A DNA stretch of 64,000 bases from Puia sp. (GCA_031292515.1 JARLGZ010000172.1:1-64000), one strand, 5' to 3'. Numbered from the stretch's first letter, positions 17,970 through 28,016 are shown. The notes: generated by a model from the letters alone, not told the origin. Numbers and translations: made by a program.

Positions 17970-20900
17970 TTAATTCAACCCCCTGAAATCCACCGGCACC
18001 AGCTTGCTGACCCCTGGCTCCTGCATGGTAACCCCGTAGATGACATCCACCGAACTCATGGTCATCTTGTTGTGGGTCACGATGATGAACTGTGAATTCT
18101 CGCTGAACTGGCGGATCATATTGGTGAATTTTCCAACGTTCGCGTCATCCAGCGGTGCATCCACTTCGTCCAGGATACAAAAGGGGGCAGGCTTGATCAG
18201 GTAGATGGAGAACAGCAGGGCCGTCGCTGTCAGCGTCTTCTCTCCCCCGCTGAGCTGGGTGATGGAAGAAGGTCTTTTCCCTTTCGGTTTGGCGACGATA
18301 TCGATCCCCGTCTCCGCCAGGTTCTCCGGGTTCTCCAGGATCAGGTCGGCGGTATCTTCTTCGGTGAACAAGGCCTTGAATACGCGTTGGAAGTTCTCGC
18401 GGACCTTGTTGAAAGTATCGAGGAATTGCTGGTTAGCGGTGGCCTCCACTTCCTGGATAGTCTGCATCAGGCTCTCTTTGGCTCCGGCAAGGTCATTCTT
18501 CTGTTCCAGGATGAACTCATACCGTTTCTTCATCTCCTGGAATGCCTCGATGGCCGTGGGATTCACCTCGCCGAGATTTTCCAGCCTTTTCTTCATCTTG
18601 TCGGATTTCTCCTGTAATTCTTCGACGGGCACTTCGCCGGTACGGGGCTGGTCGATGATATCGTCCAGGTTGATCCTGAACTCTACGCTGAGACGTTCTT
18701 TCATCCCGGCAAGCTGCAGCTTCAGCTCATTCAGCTTGTCTTTGATATCCGCGAGAAGGTGCTCCAACTGCTCCTTTTCCTTTACCTTATGCCGCAGTTC
18801 GCCCTCTTTTTCCCCCAGCGCATTGCGCAGGTTATAATAGGCCTGGTCGGCTTCGTTCAATGTCTTCTCCTCATCTTCCTTTCTGCGCAACAGGGCGACC
18901 AGCGAGCTTTCCGCGCTGTCGAGCAATTCCGCGCTTTCGGAAATGCTCTCATGGGTCTGTTTGAGCTGCGAGGCGTTCGCCTCCAGCTGGTTGCGGAGGT
19001 CGTTGAGCTGTTTGCTCTTGAATTCCAATTCCTGCCTGAGTGCGTTGATCCGGCTATGCTGGCGGGTAGACTGGAGGTTGCATTCGTTATATCCCGCGGA
19101 GGCGTTGTTATACGCCGTTTCGGCCGCCCGGTAGTCTTCTTCGGCTGCCTGCATCTTCTCTTTCAGACCGGCTACGACCTGCACGAGTTCGTTCCATTCC
19201 TTCCGGGTATCTTCTATCGATGCGATCGTCTCTTCCAGGTTCAGCTGGACTTCTTCCAGCCGGTCTTTCGAAGAGTCCTGGGAGGCATGCAGGTTCTCGA
19301 TCTTATTCTGCAGGGAGAACACAAAATTGGTGAGCCGGTTGATCGTGTCCTGGGTCTCCCGGATCGCATGCTCCCGGAGCTGTTCGCTATAGCCTGTCAC
19401 CTCGTTATGCTTGGCCTGGATGGCTGCCTTCAGCTGGCTGACAACGGCTTCCCGGGTTGCCACTTCCTCCTGCAGTTTCTCAAGATTCTTGGCGCGTCCG
19501 ATCTTCTTTCCTTCAAAGAGGCCAACGCTGCCGCCCGTCAGGGAATATTTCCCTTTTACATATTTCCCGTGACGCTCCAGCACGACGGCGCCGTTGCTGT
19601 TCTCGAGGGCCTCTTCGTTTTCGGCGATGACGACATTCCCCAAGAGGTGTTCCGCGAGTTTGCGGTATTGGTTATCGACTTCGATGACGTCCATCGCGGG
19701 GATGGTGCCGTCGGGGGTATGAGCCGGCGCGACAGAATCGCCCGTCAGCCTGTCGAGGAGGAAGAAATTGGCCTTCCCCTTTTTATTTGCGTCCAGCAGA
19801 TGGACGGCCTGAAGGCCTTCCTGCAGGTTATTTACGACATAATAGTTGAGGTAGGGTTCCAGCACATTTTCAACCGCCGTGCGGAACTCTTCCTTTACGT
19901 AGATGATATCCGAAAGGATCGGCGCGGAGTGATTCCAGGACGGGTTCTTGTGCAGGAACTTGATGCTTTCCGGGTACCCTTCCATGGAATCGATCAGGCT
20001 CTTCAGCAGATCGTGTTCGTTTTTCTTGGAGTCGAGCTTACGGCTTTCATCGGCCAGCTCCTGTCTGAGTTTTTCCAGTTGCCCCTGCGCCTGGAGGATA
20101 TTTTCCTTGGTCCTTTCGTGCTGCTCCTGCAGCTGTTGCAGGTCTGTCTTTTTGTTTTCCAGTTCCTGTTCCTTGACCATGCGCTCTTCTTCGAGTTGTT
20201 TGAGCTGGCTGTCCCTCACCGTCCTCTCCTCTTCCAACTGCCGGATGGACCGCTGCAGGTTCTGGATGGAAGTATCCGCTACGGCCACTTTCTTCTCCGC
20301 GTCGAACTGGTTCCGCTGAACCTGGGCATTATCGCGGCGCAGGGCATCTACCGACACTCTTTTGGCGTCAAAGACCTGGCGCGTCTCGTCTACCGACGCC
20401 TTGAGGGCCTCCAATTGCTCCTGGATACCGGACAATTTATTCTCTTCTTCGCCGACCTGCTGGCGGGTGAATACGATGCTCTCGTCCAATCCCTTTAATT
20501 GTCCTTCCCCCTTAAGCAGGAACTCCTGCAGACTGCTCTCCTTTTCCCGGAGGAAGTTGAGACGTTGCGAGGCCAGGTTTTTCTCGTTTTCCTTCGTCCT
20601 CAGATCGCCCAGCAGTCCGTTGAACTCCTGCTGCATGGATTGGAGCGCCCTCTCTTTCTCGATAAACCCCAGCTTCTGCTGTTCGACATCCGCTTCTTCC
20701 TGCGCAATCACGGCTTCCAGCAGGACTCTTTTGTTGGTCTCCAGCTCAGACTGCTCATTAAGGTCACGGTAAGTCAGGTTGAAACCTTCCAGCGCGGCTT
20801 TAGCCAGCTCGATGCTCAGCTCCCGGTATTCTTTCTTGATCTCGTAGTATTTCTCGGCTTTCTTAGCCTGGTTTTCGAGGCTCTTCAGCTGGTTGTTGAT

Positions 20901-21491
20901 TTCAAAAAGCAGGTCTTCGATACGCGCGAGGTCCTGCTCCGTGGCGTCCAGTTTCTGCCGGGCCTCTTTCTTCCGGGTCTTGTAAATGGTGATGCCGGCG
21001 GCCTGCTCCAGCATCCGGCGACGGCTGTTCTCCTTGTCCTTTATAATATCATCCACCATACCCAGTTCGATGATGGCGTAGCTATCCGTGCTGACACCCG
21101 TATCCATGAAGAGGTTCTGTATATCCTTCAGGCGGCAGGTGACATCATTCAAACGGTATTCGCTCTCACCGCTCTTGTAGAATTTTCGGGTCACCGTGAC
21201 CGTACTGAATTCGGTAGGCAGCAGGTTGCGTGTATTCTCAAAGGTGAGGCTCACCTCGGCCAGGCCGGAGGCGGAACGGGTCTTACTCCCGTTGAAAACG
21301 AGACTTTCCAGGTTTTCGGAGCGAAGATGGCTGATCTTCTGCTCCCCGATCACCCAACGGATGGAGTCGATGATATTGCTCTTCCCGCAACCATTCGGAC
21401 CGATGATCCCCGTGATGCCCTCGTCGAAGCTGATATGGGTCTTGTCCGCAAAACTCTTAAACCCCTTTATTTCTAGACTCTTTAATCGCAC
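17970..21491 (-). CDS. smc: Chromosome segregation protein SMC
   Basis: A 1173-residue SMC ATPase, normal family length. The N-terminal Walker A is GPNGCGKSNI (about 32-41). Long coiled coils flank a hinge (about 510-640), and the C-terminal head has the ABC signature LSGGEKTLTATA and Walker B FCILDEVDAPLDD. The protein forms the condensin ring that compacts and orients replicated chromosomes. No ScpA or ScpB gene is adjacent. A -7 box match lies 24-31 bp upstream of the ATG. Long plus-strand frames across it are shadows. Confidence 0.98.
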   Translation of the reverse strand: MRLKSLEIKGFKSFADKTHISFDEGITGIIGPNGCGKSNIIDSIRWVIGEQKISHLRSENLESLVFNGSKTRSASGLAEVSLTFENTRNLLPTEFSTVTVTRKFYKSGESEYRLNDVTCRLKDIQNLFMDTGVSTDSYAIIELGMVDDIIKDKENSRRRMLEQAAGITIYKTRKKEARQKLDATEQDLARIEDLLFEINNQLKSLENQAKKAEKYYEIKKEYRELSIELAKAALEGFNLTYRDLNEQSELETNKRVLLEAVIAQEEADVEQQKLGFIEKERALQSMQQEFNGLLGDLRTKENEKNLASQRLNFLREKESSLQEFLLKGEGQLKGLDESIVFTRQQVGEEENKLSGIQEQLEALKASVDETRQVFDAKRVSVDALRRDNAQVQRNQFDAEKKVAVADTSIQNLQRSIRQLEEERTVRDSQLKQLEEERMVKEQELENKKTDLQQLQEQHERTKENILQAQGQLEKLRQELADESRKLDSKKNEHDLLKSLIDSMEGYPESIKFLHKNPSWNHSAPILSDIIYVKEEFRTAVENVLEPYLNYYVVNNLQEGLQAVHLLDANKKGKANFFLLDRLTGDSVAPAHTPDGTIPAMDVIEVDNQYRKLAEHLLGNVVIAENEEALENSNGAVVLERHGKYVKGKYSLTGGSVGLFEGKKIGRAKNLEKLQEEVATREAVVSQLKAAIQAKHNEVTGYSEQLREHAIRETQDTINRLTNFVFSLQNKIENLHASQDSSKDRLEEVQLNLEETIASIEDTRKEWNELVQVVAGLKEKMQAAEEDYRAAETAYNNASAGYNECNLQSTRQHSRINALRQELEFKSKQLNDLRNQLEANASQLKQTHESISESAELLDSAESSLVALLRRKEDEEKTLNEADQAYYNLRNALGEKEGELRHKVKEKEQLEHLLADIKDKLNELKLQLAGMKERLSVEFRINLDDIIDQPRTGEVPVEELQEKSDKMKKRLENLGEVNPTAIEAFQEMKKRYEFILEQKNDLAGAKESLMQTIQEVEATANQQFLDTFNKVRENFQRVFKALFTEEDTADLILENPENLAETGIDIVAKPKGKRPSSITQLSGGEKTLTATALLFSIYLIKPAPFCILDEVDAPLDDANVGKFTNMIRQFSENSQFIIVTHNKMTMSSVDVIYGVTMQEPGVSKLVPVDFRGLN

Positions 21492-21514
21492 GGTAAGAAT
21501 ATTTAGTCAATCGG

Positions 21515-21522
21515 CAAACCTA
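21515..21522 (-). promoter_or_regulatory. Bacteroidota -7 box for smc
   Basis: TAGGTTTG on the minus strand matches TAnnTTTG exactly, and would place the transcript start about 16 bp before the smc ATG. The -33 region is only T-rich (no clear TTG at 20 bp). Confidence 0.45.
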
Positions 21523-21690
21523 CACTAATAAAGTTTAAAAATGCGGGAAATTGAGCGGGGTCGGTCCGGGCTGTTGAAAAGTAGTGAATAATTCGCCGAA
21601 TAGCCCGCAAACACTGGATTTTCCCGTCTCTACCCCCGCCAGCCGTCCCGCCGGGCCATCCGCTCCTGCATATGTAAAATAATTTTGTCA

Positions 21691-21721
21691 TTGCCGGAGA
21701 CCCGGAATTCTTTTATATTTA
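21691..21721 (+). promoter_or_regulatory. Likely promoter of the universal stress gene
   Basis: TTG at 21691-21693 and TATATTTA at 21714-21721 are separated by 20 bp, the spacing expected for the Bacteroidota primary sigma factor. The -7 box has one mismatch. The start codon follows 36 bp later. Confidence 0.4.
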
Positions 21722-21756
21722 AAAAAAATAAGGATTCTATACCCAAACAATCACTC

Positions 21757-22596
21757 ATGAACAACTTCATCGTTCCCATCGATTTCTCCGAGACGTCCAA
21801 GAATGCCGCCCGTTTTGCGGCCCATCTGGCCAACCGCGTCCCGGACGTACATTTGATTTTATATAATGTGTTTGACGAAATAGAAGGCGGCACCGACGGA
21901 AGCCCCCTGGGAACCACCGAAGAAGGGGAAGATGCCGCAAGAAAGAAAATCATGGAACTCGCCCTCCAAAGCGTGCAGACCGAACTGGCTACCATCACCT
22001 CCGCCCGGATCTCCTGCGTAGCGGAGGAAAACGACGATTTTGTGGATACGCTGGAAAACTATGTCAAAAAGAATGAGATCCAGCTGATCGTCATGGGCAT
22101 CACCGGGGCTACCCTCCTGGGACAAATCTTTATGGGCAGCAATACCCTCAACGTTGTAAACAGGAGACTGGTGCCGGTCGTCATCGTACCCCCGGACGCA
22201 CGTTCCAAATCCGCCGAAAACATCATGCTCCTCACGGATCTGCAGGACGTGGAGAACACGGTCCCCATCGAATCCGTCAAAAAAGTATTGCAGATCTTCA
22301 ACCCGACCCTGCACGTCGTCAACGTGGACAGCGAACATTATGTAGACCTTACAGAAGAATATAAGGCAGAGCGGGTAAAGCTGGAAACCATGCTGGCCGG
22401 ATTCAAGCCCGAATTCTACTTCATCCGCATGTTCGACTTCATGGAAGCCATCAACCAGTTCGTCGCGGATAAAAAAATCGATATGATCATCACGATCCCG
22501 AAGAAACATTCCTTCCTTACCAATCTCTTCAAGAGCACGCACACATCGAAACTGGCCTACCATAGCCATGTTCCGATCGTGGCGATCAATGCATAA
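21757..22596 (+). CDS. Universal stress protein, tandem UspA domains
   Basis: About 279 residues from ATG 21757, with two UspA-fold domains. The first has the ATP-binding loop VMGITGATLLGQIFMGSN, close to the classic G-2x-G-9x-G(S/T) pattern. The second (from about residue 145) lacks this loop, so only one domain probably binds nucleotide. Two-domain forms of this kind are common in Bacteroidota. It is monocistronic, with a hairpin 9 bp after the stop. Confidence 0.9.
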   Translation: MNNFIVPIDFSETSKNAARFAAHLANRVPDVHLILYNVFDEIEGGTDGSPLGTTEEGEDAARKKIMELALQSVQTELATITSARISCVAEENDDFVDTLENYVKKNEIQLIVMGITGATLLGQIFMGSNTLNVVNRRLVPVVIVPPDARSKSAENIMLLTDLQDVENTVPIESVKKVLQIFNPTLHVVNVDSEHYVDLTEEYKAERVKLETMLAGFKPEFYFIRMFDFMEAINQFVADKKIDMIITIPKKHSFLTNLFKSTHTSKLAYHSHVPIVAINA

Positions 22597-22604
22597 AAAC
22601 AAAA

Positions 22605-22633
22605 GAGGGTGCCTCAATTTCTGAGACACCCTC
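22605..22633. terminator. Bidirectional hairpin terminator
   Basis: GAGGGTGCCTCA at 22605-22616 pairs with TGAGACACCCTC at 22622-22633 around a 5-nt loop, with one mismatch. An A-run precedes it, giving a T-run on the reverse transcript. It lies between the convergent stress-protein and lipoprotein genes. Confidence 0.65.
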
Positions 22634-22701
22634 GCTGTTCGAACTTACTGCTATCCGAACATATCAACGGGTCACAAGAGAAAACGGTTGGAATACCGGA
22701 T

Positions 22702-23382
22702 CTATCGGGTGGCCGGCCTGCCGGGGATACCGGACTGCTGATAGGAATCGACCCGGGGCGTGAAAAACGGGTAGGCCTCTTCGTCTATGGAAATATAACC
22801 TACCGGATTGTCGAAGCTGGAATTCACTCCGTCCGTCTTGCTCAGTACGTAAGACAATGATTGACCGTTGTTGATCCCCCCGCTGGTCAATGTTCCGCTG
22901 ATTACGAACAGGAAAGTTACCGAGGCGCCATAGCCGGACAAATAGGCGGCACTTGAAAAAATCGTAAAATCATTTCCGGACCCCGAGATATAGGTTTTTG
23001 AAATGCCGGAACCTGTAAAAGATGCGTCCAGTTCATCCCTGTACTCAATTTTTATCGAATTGTCCGTGGTGTCCTGATCATAGAAGTTGAATATCAGCGG
23101 GTCGCCGAATTTTTCCGTATCGTCGATTTTCCTCCCTCCCGCATAGATCGTGCTATCCGATTTCATGGCATAGACGCCGTTCACGACCGGCGGCCTGGTA
23201 CCCGGATGAATAATCATTCCTGCATTTCTCAGGGTATCCATCAATGCGGCAGATATATTATCGGTGATGGCTGTCGGAAAATCACCGGATAGGCTGCTAT
23301 TGGCGGTGTTGCTCTTTTTACAGCCGATAAGCACAGAAAGGCTTAACAGGCAAATTAAAACCGGAAGACAAATAGTTTTCAT
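22702..23382 (-). CDS. Hypothetical lipoprotein
   Basis: A 226-residue protein with a lipobox, LIGC, after a 20-residue hydrophobic leader, so it should be anchored in the envelope. The mature part is rich in Ser, Thr, Gly and Asp and seems beta-rich; no family recognised. It lies 112 bp downstream of an outer-membrane barrel gene on the same strand and may be cotranscribed. The gap holds a pyrimidine-rich repeat tract. Confidence 0.8.
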   Translation of the reverse strand: MKTICLPVLICLLSLSVLIGCKKSNTANSSLSGDFPTAITDNISAALMDTLRNAGMIIHPGTRPPVVNGVYAMKSDSTIYAGGRKIDDTEKFGDPLIFNFYDQDTTDNSIKIEYRDELDASFTGSGISKTYISGSGNDFTIFSSAAYLSGYGASVTFLFVISGTLTSGGINNGQSLSYVLSKTDGVNSSFDNPVGYISIDEEAYPFFTPRVDSYQQSGIPGRPATR

Positions 23383-23394
23383 TGTTTCTTTTTT

Positions 23395-23508
23395 TCTATT
23401 TCTTATTTCCTGCTATTCCTCTTTTCTTGCCATCCTTATTTCTTGTAATTTGTTATTCCTTGCTATCTCTTATTCCTTGCATCTCTTATTCCTGCTATTT
23501 CTTATTTG
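23395..23508. repeat. Pyrimidine-rich degenerate tandem repeat
   Basis: Variants of TTGCTATCTCTTATTCC recur about seven times with 14-17 bp spacing, the clearest at 23459-23508. The tract fills the gap between the two minus-strand genes and reaches the last codons of the barrel gene. Confidence 0.7.
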
Positions 23509-24127
23509 ATCCATTGCCTATAAATCTGTAGGTCAGGCCGATGCTCAGCACGCGTGTCTTGATGTCACTTCCAACTACGTCCACTTTATTAATCGCGCTT
23601 ATACCGCGCATGTAGCGCGCACTAAATCCGAATCCCCTGAGGGTCTTATGGGAAAATTCGTAACCGCCCCCCACACCCGCACCGAAATCGGTTCCTTTGT
23701 AGTATTGCTTGCTGTCGGCAAACGGTTCATCGTCCATTCGCTCCTTTGCAGAGAGCAAAATGCCAAACTGCGGACCTGCTTCTATATAGCCGCCGAATGA
23801 GAATTTGTATTGGACCATCAGGGGAATCGTAAGGAAAGCATGCCTGACCTGGTAGGCATCTCCCGTTCCCTCGTCTTTATAGTTGGCGCCTTCCCCGGAA
23901 TAATTCAGCCCGAGCTGCAAAGCGAAGTGGGTGGACACATTGTATTGACCAAAAAGGCCGAAATAGGGCCTCGCTAAAAACACATGATAGAGATCCGGAA
24001 CCGGTTCTGTCGCCAGGTTGGCGCCGGCCCTGGCGCCAACCGAAAATTGTGCGTTGGCTGGCAGTATGGCAAGTGATAATAGCAACAATAAGCAGGTAAC
24101 TTTGATGACTTGAAAACGCATTTTCAT
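23495..24127 (-). CDS. Outer-membrane beta-barrel protein (porin family)
   Basis: A 210-residue protein with a signal peptide ending ANAQ, then alternating strands such as FSVGARAGANLATEP, HFALQLGLNYSGEGANY and GYIEAGPQFGILL, ending in an aromatic strand. This is the eight-stranded PF13568-like barrel common in Bacteroidota. Role unknown beyond being an outer-membrane protein. Confidence 0.85.
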   Translation of the reverse strand: MKMRFQVIKVTCLLLLLSLAILPANAQFSVGARAGANLATEPVPDLYHVFLARPYFGLFGQYNVSTHFALQLGLNYSGEGANYKDEGTGDAYQVRHAFLTIPLMVQYKFSFGGYIEAGPQFGILLSAKERMDDEPFADSKQYYKGTDFGAGVGGGYEFSHKTLRGFGFSARYMRGISAINKVDVVGSDIKTRVLSIGLTYRFIGNGSNKK

Positions 24128-24176
24128 GATTGTCTGTTTTTTTAAAAATTAGAAGTACTATGATCGTTTACAGCAG

Positions 24177-24207
24177 CAAATATGTATCACCCGGGGAAGC
24201 TGAACAA
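24177..24207 (-). promoter_or_regulatory. Likely promoter of the barrel gene
   Basis: On the minus strand TTG (24205-24207) is followed after 20 bp by CATATTTG (24177-24184), one mismatch from TAnnTTTG. The ATG is 50 bp further on. Confidence 0.4.
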
Positions 24208-24309
24208 TACGCAATTAATCGTATCGATGCCCGTTAAAGCCGGAATCGAAGATCCGTATCATACCTTTTACGTACATTCAGGAATTCACAGATGTTTTAA
24301 ATTTGCCGG

Positions 24310-24942
24310 ATGTCCGATAAAAAAATTATTTGCATTGTCGAAGACAAGGATGAGTTACGCCATGCAATGACGACCATGGTAGAAATGACAGAGGGGCTTA
24401 TCGCGGGCGGAAGTTATGCCAACGCCGAGGAGGCTTTGCCGGCGATCTCCGAAGTACGGCCGGATGCCGTCCTGATGGACATCAACCTGCCCGGCAACAG
24501 CGGCATTTCCTGCGTACTGGCTTTAAAAAATCTCTTTCCGAAAATACTTTTCCTGATGTGTACGGCTTATGAGGACAATGACAAGATCTTTAATTCCCTG
24601 AAAGCGGGGGCAAGTGGTTATATTCTGAAAAGCGAAGGTCCCGCCAAGATCATGGAAGCCCTGGCAGAAATGCTGCGGGGAGGAAGTCCTATGAGTAGCA
24701 GCATCGCCCGGCAGGTCGTCAACAGCTTTAAGCGCCAGGAAGTGAGAAATGAAATGGTGATGATCCTTACCGAACGGGAAAAATCTGTGCTGGACCTCCT
24801 TGCCAGGGGAATGATGAACAAGGAAGTTGCCGGCGAACTGGATATCAGCCCTGCAACCGTACGTACCCATATTCAGCGCATTTACGAAAAATTGCAGGTG
24901 AATACGAGGGTGGAAGCGGTCAATCTATACCTGAAGAGATAG
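24310..24942 (+). CDS. Response regulator, REC plus LuxR-type HTH (NarL family)
   Basis: A 210-residue protein. The receiver domain has the phosphoacceptor Asp57 in AVLMDINLPG, acidic residues at 11-12 and a Lys in the YILKSEGP loop. The C-terminal LuxR-type HTH reads LTEREKSVLDLLARGMMNKE then SPATVRTHIQRIYEKL. Its kinase is the next gene, 8 bp downstream, so the pair is one two-component system. Target genes unknown. Confidence 0.95.
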   Translation: MSDKKIICIVEDKDELRHAMTTMVEMTEGLIAGGSYANAEEALPAISEVRPDAVLMDINLPGNSGISCVLALKNLFPKILFLMCTAYEDNDKIFNSLKAGASGYILKSEGPAKIMEALAEMLRGGSPMSSSIARQVVNSFKRQEVRNEMVMILTEREKSVLDLLARGMMNKEVAGELDISPATVRTHIQRIYEKLQVNTRVEAVNLYLKR

Positions 24943-24950
24943 CGATAATT

Positions 24951-26987
24951 ATGCTTAAAGTTTCCATCTTTTTGTTTTTTCTTTTTATGGCGGTTTCTGC
25001 CGACACCTCAGCCCAGATCGGAAGGGACCGGGTCAATGGCGCCGGGACCAGCACGATCCATGTCAAAGGAGTCCAGGCCCGCCTCGTCGATAGCCTGAAA
25101 GAGCGTGTTTCCTCCGCTATAAGCGATACCGGGAAACTCATTTATTTGCAGATGCTTTGCAGGCACAGCAGCGCCATGCCCGTTGATTCCCTGAAAACCT
25201 ATGCGGGACAGGCGTTGCAACTGGCTTTGGACCTGGGTGAGGAAACGAAAATATGGGAAGCCGAATATATATACGCTTTTTCCCTGCAACAGCGATCCCT
25301 TACAGACTCCTCGCTACGGATCTGCGACGAGCTGATAAAAACGATCAGGGACCTTGACAGGAATTTTTCCCTCTATCATGATGTCCTGTGTTTACAGGCC
25401 CTCTGTTTAAAAGCGAAAAGCCGGATCAAAGAAGCGGTGGCTGTAGCCTACCAGATGTTGGCCAGCGCCGACAAGCACAACGACCCGGATGGGCAGATTA
25501 ATGCCTACAACCTCCTTACCATCGTAGCCGGCCAGTTATACGGGTTTGACAATCCCAATGCCAGCGATGTCTATTTGAGGAAATGCATTTCGTGGTATCT
25601 GAAAGCGATCGCCCTGTTTAAAGACAGCAGCTATTTCAGGAAGTATGACCGAATCCTGGCAAACCTGGGAATGACCTATTTTCAATTGCCGAAATCGAAA
25701 AATGATTCCGCGTTGTATTATATCGACCTGGCTGAAATTTATGCGAGGGAGCAGGGACAGCTCCGCATCCTGGCAGCCTGTGCAAGCGCCAGGGGCAATA
25801 TCTTCAATGACATGGGGAAAACGGACTCCGCCATATATTATTATAACCGGGAAGTCGCCCTTGAGCAGCAGATCGGCGACCCCGTAAGGATTGCCACCTC
25901 CTACAGCGCCTTACGGAATATTTATCGCCAGCAAAAAGACTATACGCGCGCGTTGAAATATGATCTCATTGAAAGAGACTATTGCATCAGCAATCATGTC
26001 CCGATCGACATCGGCCAATACCAGGACCTTGCGATCGATTACAAAGACGTGGGAAATTACAAGGCTTACGGGGAGATGCTGGACACGCTGATCTCCATCA
26101 AAGATTCTCTCTACCAGGCGAACTCGGGCACCGCACTGGCGGAAATGCAGACCAGGTACGAGGTGGAAAAAAAGGAAAACACCATCATCCAACAGGAATA
26201 CAATATCGCCAGAAAGCGCGCTATCCTTTATGCGGTGTCCGGATTGCTGCTGGCGCTGATTGTTGCAGGTTATACCATACTGAAAGTCAGGAGACAGCAA
26301 CAGCGGCAAAAGATAAAGGACATCCTGCTTGAAAATGAAATAAAGACCCGGCAGGAGATAGATAACGCAAAGGAAGAGGAAAGAAAACGGATCATAGCCG
26401 ACCTGCATGACGATGTAGGCGGCGGTCTCAGCACAATCAGGATGGTCAGCGACCTGATTGCTCAGCAAAATGAACAGACAGGGCAGCTGAACCAATATGC
26501 ACTGAGGATTTCCGGTATCACAAAAGAAGTGACACAGCGGATGAATACGATCGTATGGGCCTTAAATACGGAAAACAACACGCTGCAAAACCTAATCGAA
26601 TACATCAGGGAATACGGAAGTTCCTTTTTCGAAGACAGCCCGATCGGGTTCAGGAGCAATTTGCCCGAACAGAATGGAGACGTGCAGCTGAGCGGGTTGC
26701 AACGTAAAAACATTTTCCTTTGCGTGAAAGAGGCGCTCAACAACGTATACAAACATTCCGGTGCAAAAAATGCCTGGATCGTCATACATATCTCAGATCG
26801 TCTGCTGACTGTAGCCGTGCATGACGATGGAAAAGGAATTTCAGAGGGAAACCCTTTTGGAAACGGGTTAAAGAACATAAAAAAACGAATGCAGGAAATA
26901 AATGGCGAAGCAGGTTTCGAGACCGGCAACGGCTATGCCGTAGTGTTGAAGGTCCCGGTGACCATTACAGCGGCTCCTGCTGGCTGA
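24951..26987 (+). CDS. TPR-containing sensor histidine kinase (HisKA_3 type)
   Basis: A 678-residue protein with a signal sequence and a large periplasmic region of tetratricopeptide repeats (about 40-390). One membrane helix follows (about 420-443), then a coiled linker, the phospho-acceptor His in ADLHDDVGGGLS and an ATPase domain with DDGKGIS and GNGLKNIKKRM. HisKA_3 kinases pair with NarL-type regulators, matching the upstream gene. The last 23 bp overlap the convergent agmatine deiminase gene. Signal unknown. Confidence 0.95.
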   Translation: MLKVSIFLFFLFMAVSADTSAQIGRDRVNGAGTSTIHVKGVQARLVDSLKERVSSAISDTGKLIYLQMLCRHSSAMPVDSLKTYAGQALQLALDLGEETKIWEAEYIYAFSLQQRSLTDSSLRICDELIKTIRDLDRNFSLYHDVLCLQALCLKAKSRIKEAVAVAYQMLASADKHNDPDGQINAYNLLTIVAGQLYGFDNPNASDVYLRKCISWYLKAIALFKDSSYFRKYDRILANLGMTYFQLPKSKNDSALYYIDLAEIYAREQGQLRILAACASARGNIFNDMGKTDSAIYYYNREVALEQQIGDPVRIATSYSALRNIYRQQKDYTRALKYDLIERDYCISNHVPIDIGQYQDLAIDYKDVGNYKAYGEMLDTLISIKDSLYQANSGTALAEMQTRYEVEKKENTIIQQEYNIARKRAILYAVSGLLLALIVAGYTILKVRRQQQRQKIKDILLENEIKTRQEIDNAKEEERKRIIADLHDDVGGGLSTIRMVSDLIAQQNEQTGQLNQYALRISGITKEVTQRMNTIVWALNTENNTLQNLIEYIREYGSSFFEDSPIGFRSNLPEQNGDVQLSGLQRKNIFLCVKEALNNVYKHSGAKNAWIVIHISDRLLTVAVHDDGKGISEGNPFGNGLKNIKKRMQEINGEAGFETGNGYAVVLKVPVTITAAPAG

Positions 26988-28002
26988 GGCAGTGGAAGCT
27001 GCCCAATCCCCAGATGATATCCGTGGAATCGATGCCGACCACCTCCCGGCCCGGGAAACAATCGGCAATGATCCGTAAGGCTTTTTCATCCTTGCCGCAA
27101 CGGAAGGTCGGCACGATCACTACCCCATTGGCGATATAGAAATTGGCGTAAGAAGCGGGCAGCCGATGCCCTTCATAAATGACAGGGTCGGGCATCGGCA
27201 GTTCCACGACCGTAAGCTGTTTGCCGTTCAGTAGCCGCATCGTCGAAAGATCCCGCAGGTTGTCCTGCAACAAGGAGTAATTCTCATCCTGTCTATCTTC
27301 TTCTACGACCGCCAGCACTGTATCTTCATTGACAAACCGCACCGTGTCATCGATATGTCCGTCGGTATCGTCGCCGATTATCCCCTCTTTGACCCATAAC
27401 ACCTGCTCCACCCCATAATAGTCCACCAGGAAGTTTTCGATCTGTCCGCGATCCAGGGATGGATTGCGGTTCTTATTGAGCAGGCAGCAGGTAGAAGTGA
27501 TCAGGGTCTTGTTCCCGTTAAAATCCACGGAGCCCCCTTCCATAACGATACCCGGATAATAGACCGGCAGATCCAGCGCCTTGCCGACAAGGGTCGGAAT
27601 AAGGTCGTCGAGGTCGAAGGGGGGGTATTTGCCTCCCCAGGCGTTGTACGCCCAGTCCACGATTATTTTCGGTTGTGCCGTTCCGGGGTTGACCAGGAAG
27701 GCGGGACCATGATCCCGGCACCACGCATCGTTTGTAGGATGAAAAAAGAAATCGACCTGCTCCGGATCGGCGCCGGCTTCCCGCAGGTAGCCCAGCGCAA
27801 AAGCCTTCATGGCTTCGTCACGCACATTGATACAGACTCGCTCATGACGGGATAGTTCCCTGACGAAGCGGCTGTAGGAAGGATAGATGGCGTCGATCTT
27901 GCCGGGCCACGACGCTTCTTTATGCGGCCAGCTAAGCCAGGTGGCCCTATGGGGTGCAAATTCCGCGGGAAAATAGTATCCGAGCTGTCCGGGTGTTGCC
28001 AT
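26965..28002 (-). CDS. aguA: Agmatine deiminase
   Basis: A 345-residue peptidyl-arginine-deiminase fold enzyme that turns agmatine into N-carbamoylputrescine and ammonia. Catalytic features are visible: CRDHGPAFLV, DGHIDDTVRFV and the active-site Cys338 in SFHCLSQQEP. The next enzyme of the pathway is encoded at 28888-29763 on the same strand, with one other gene between. Transcription likely starts before that amidase gene, so aguA is the distal gene of the operon. Confidence 0.95.
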   Translation of the reverse strand: MATPGQLGYYFPAEFAPHRATWLSWPHKEASWPGKIDAIYPSYSRFVRELSRHERVCINVRDEAMKAFALGYLREAGADPEQVDFFFHPTNDAWCRDHGPAFLVNPGTAQPKIIVDWAYNAWGGKYPPFDLDDLIPTLVGKALDLPVYYPGIVMEGGSVDFNGNKTLITSTCCLLNKNRNPSLDRGQIENFLVDYYGVEQVLWVKEGIIGDDTDGHIDDTVRFVNEDTVLAVVEEDRQDENYSLLQDNLRDLSTMRLLNGKQLTVVELPMPDPVIYEGHRLPASYANFYIANGVVIVPTFRCGKDEKALRIIADCFPGREVVGIDSTDIIWGLGSFHCLSQQEPL

Positions 28003-28016
28003 ATCAGTAAATTTTG

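Noticed and set aside
18759-20498. A 579-codon plus-strand frame inside smc
   Set aside because: It is fully antisense to an intact SMC gene, and its composition is the mirror of the coiled coil (Leu/Gln/Phe-rich).
21503-21691. A 62-codon minus-strand frame upstream of smc
   Set aside because: No family; it covers the smc promoter and has unusual composition.
24298-24305. TAAATTTG as a promoter of the LuxR-type regulator
   Set aside because: It ends 4 bp before the ATG, so the transcript would start inside the gene; no TTG at -33.
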